Below, one piece after another: positions 61,729 through 64,000 of a stretch of DNA of 64,000 bases (the first letter of the stretch is position 1; each line of letters begins with the position of its first letter). The notes under the pieces were generated by a model that was not told where the DNA came from, did not search any database, and worked only from the letters and a program-made list of their open reading frames with translations. The translations under genes were made by a program, and so were the position numbers. Origin of the DNA: Nageia nagi (Eukaryota > Pinophyta); assembly GCA_050084985.1 (NCBI GenBank), contig JBITNC010000001.1, positions 81,220,001 through 81,284,000 on the forward strand. Reading direction: 5' to 3'.

Positions 61729-64000
61729 CTTATAATAAAAAAATCATATGAATTAAAAGTATTTTAGAGAGAAATGAAATGAAATTAAATGAAGTGATAT
61801 TAATGTCCATGGTAAGCCAAAAAATGACCCAAGGGAATGAGAAAATAGTATATTGAAAACTACATATAAGAGGGTCAAAATTTTCAAACCAAAGAGAAAA
61901 CAAAAAATAAATACAAAGAGTGCAAAACATTCTGTATGAAGATGAGGGGTCATCCATAATAATAAATCTCTTTCAACCTCATGAACTAGTCTCTCGTATC
62001 AAAATTTTATGAATCATTGTTGAACAAATTATTGATTTGTGTTTACCTATCATTGATTTGGACTCTCTATTATCTATAAGTGGGTGAAATCAAGAAGTTG
62101 AGTCCACTTAAAGGGGAAGTGGGGGAAATTGATGAAGTTAAGATTTAATGTTGGAAAAATCGAGATCCTAATTTTAATAAATTAAAATTAGGATCCCGAT
62201 TTGGAACGAGATCCTAATAAATATCAAGATCTCGATATTTAAAACTAAAATACGTACATTTATTAGGATCCTGATATTTGAATCTCTAAATTTACCTTGG
62301 TTTTAGGCTCAAAAAAAGATTCGTGAGCCAACATTTAGCCTTCGACCTACAAGTATATGTTCCTTATAATGTTAATGGAAAATATCAAATTCAGGAATAT
62401 GATTGATAGAATTTTTGGTAGAATTTTTTCATGAAATTAAAACCCATTATAGATTAAAGAGTGAATATTTCAAATATACAATTTTTTTTTACAATTGGAT
62501 AAGATTTTATATTTTCTAATTATTTTTTAGTAAAAGTGGTCCATATGTTGAGAATATGATGGTATCATATTTTTTTAATAAGTTTTCTTTTTTTTAGAGT
62601 CATGAAAAAATATATTATATAGGGAAAAGCTTCACAAAATTATCTATAAGAATAAAAAAATTTGAAAAAAGATTAAGTTTAGATCAAATTATGCTAGACG
62701 GACATGAGCACTTTTCGAAACCATAAACATGCTCGATACAAAATTAATAAAAAACATATTGATGAAAAATTTGTGGAAAAATATCCAATACAAGATCCAA
62801 TGTATTAATATCTTTTCCTAAAATAATTTTAAAAAATATCTTGATTTTAGTCAAATTATGCGAAAGTGACACGTACATGATATGGTCCGAAAATGTATTT
62901 TTTTTTTCAAAAAAAAAAAAAAGATTTTTGTTCTTCCTATCAAATTTTAAATTCTATGATCTAAGTATTAAAATAAATTATATATTTGAAAACCAGACTC
63001 TGAGTATACATTTTCATCGTAGTGACCTTTTTCATGATTCCATGTCTAAGTGCTTTAAATTTCGAGATCAATCATACCTAAACTTGAAAATCAAGGAAAA
63101 CACTTCAACTTTTTGGCCTTAAAGTGAACCCAACTTCTTCCACCCATGTGAGTAAGCTATCGAGTGACCTTGTTGGTGCATGTATGATTTGGTGCTTATC
63201 ATTTTCAACTAATATCTATATATTCCCTTGATCTATCAGAGCTGGTGAAGTAGTTTGTTGCAAGTTGAGACTATGAGAGGTGGGAGGCACCTGGATGAGA
63301 TCTCTTATGCCCATGAAATAGAGATTTCTTCTCGAATGTAAATTCCAAGGCAATGTTGGTCCTTATAATTGAAGAACATGAGTCGCTCCTAAAGAGGCAC
63401 TAGAATCTACATTGAATCTCAATGTTTGTAATAAAAAATAAAATGATGTAGAGTCTTTACTTCCTCTAGGGAGTAAAATATAAATATTTGTTCCTTTCTT
63501 CGTATACGATTATCTATCTCAATAAGAATATTATAGGAGAATACTCAAAGTTGTCCGTTGGAGACCTATATGCCATGTGTTATAGGTTGTTGGAGGTATT
63601 GATGAGGCACTATCTGACCATATTGAATATGGAGAAAGTGCTCATGATAGAAGGATAACTTGGAGGAGCGAGGGGTAATGAGAGATATTCAATCGCAATA
63701 GGTATACTGAAGAGTGATGTATTTTTGAACCCCACAAAGTATCTTTATCTTCATATTTGTAATAGAAGTTAATGAACTCCAAGGGAATAAAGAGGATGCA
63801 TGTTAATATGAATCTAAATGCTTCCTTACTAGGATCTCCATCTCCTCCTAAAACTTAATAAAAAGGCTATCGTAAAGCATAAAGCAAGGTAAAGGTATCT
63901 TCTACACCTAAAATGGGTGTCTCACATAGTGCAAAGCATATGAAGATAGGTAATGATCCTTAAAATAATCTTTAGCCAAATAGGTGAAGCTCCAGACTCT
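61729..64000. repeat. Duplicate of right flank 31189-33440, runs off the window
   Basis: Nearly identical to 31189-33440 with scattered substitutions and indels, including the dispersed 200-bp repeat at 63772-63940. The match still holds at the last base of the window, so the duplication end is not reached. No gene seen. Confidence 0.87.

Overview
The window is nuclear DNA of a seed plant. A spliced plant laccase gene with short GT-AG introns sits in very AT-rich DNA full of old, stop-ridden and nested LTR retrotransposons and LINE fragments. This density of decayed repeats around one small gene suggests a gymnosperm, probably a conifer, but that is an inference. No rRNA, tRNA, CRISPR array or bacterial feature was seen.

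Layout: 1-1440 is unassigned, followed by a 23-bp minisatellite (1441-1740). A truncated Ty1/copia pol (about 1864-9670) is split by a complete but dead chromodomain-type Ty3/gypsy element (2241-8048, perfect 5-bp target duplication GATTT). On the minus strand, 11136-15763 holds a decayed Ty3/gypsy Tat-type element with gag, protease, RT, RNase H and a second RNase H. 17484-31188 is a 13.7-kb non-autonomous element with LTRs and gag but no pol seen. It contains two internal units separated by a truncated LTR. Each unit carries, antisense to gag, an intron-containing gene remnant that I read as a plant mobile domain (PMD) protein. Its insertion site is confirmed by an empty-site paralogue at 48.76-50.11 kb.

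31.2-35.2 kb and 42.7-43.7 kb are a mosaic of duplicated flanks, including three copies of a module found just upstream of the laccase. 35.5-38.7 kb is an unrecognised decayed coding region with a coiled coil. 40.46-42.1 kb is a LINE reverse transcriptase remnant. The one apparently intact host gene is the laccase at 43966-46194 (six exons, 591 codons), with a TATA box, an AC-type MYB element and a poly(A) signal. After it come a LINE endonuclease remnant (48.2-48.6 kb), the empty-site paralogue, a stranded piece of laccase 3' flank (50.11-50.36 kb), and a second copy of the PMD/gag element plus its right flank (50.36-64.0 kb). This second copy duplicates 19.84-33.44 kb at an offset of about 30.5 kb.

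The laccase is a secreted four-copper oxidase, probably of cell-wall phenolics such as monolignols. The rest records transposition, nested insertion and duplication. The most unusual item is the antisense, spliced PMD gene carried in four copies by a gag-only LTR element. The next is the evidence that the laccase locus once belonged to a tandem array whose other members have been lost or lie outside the window.
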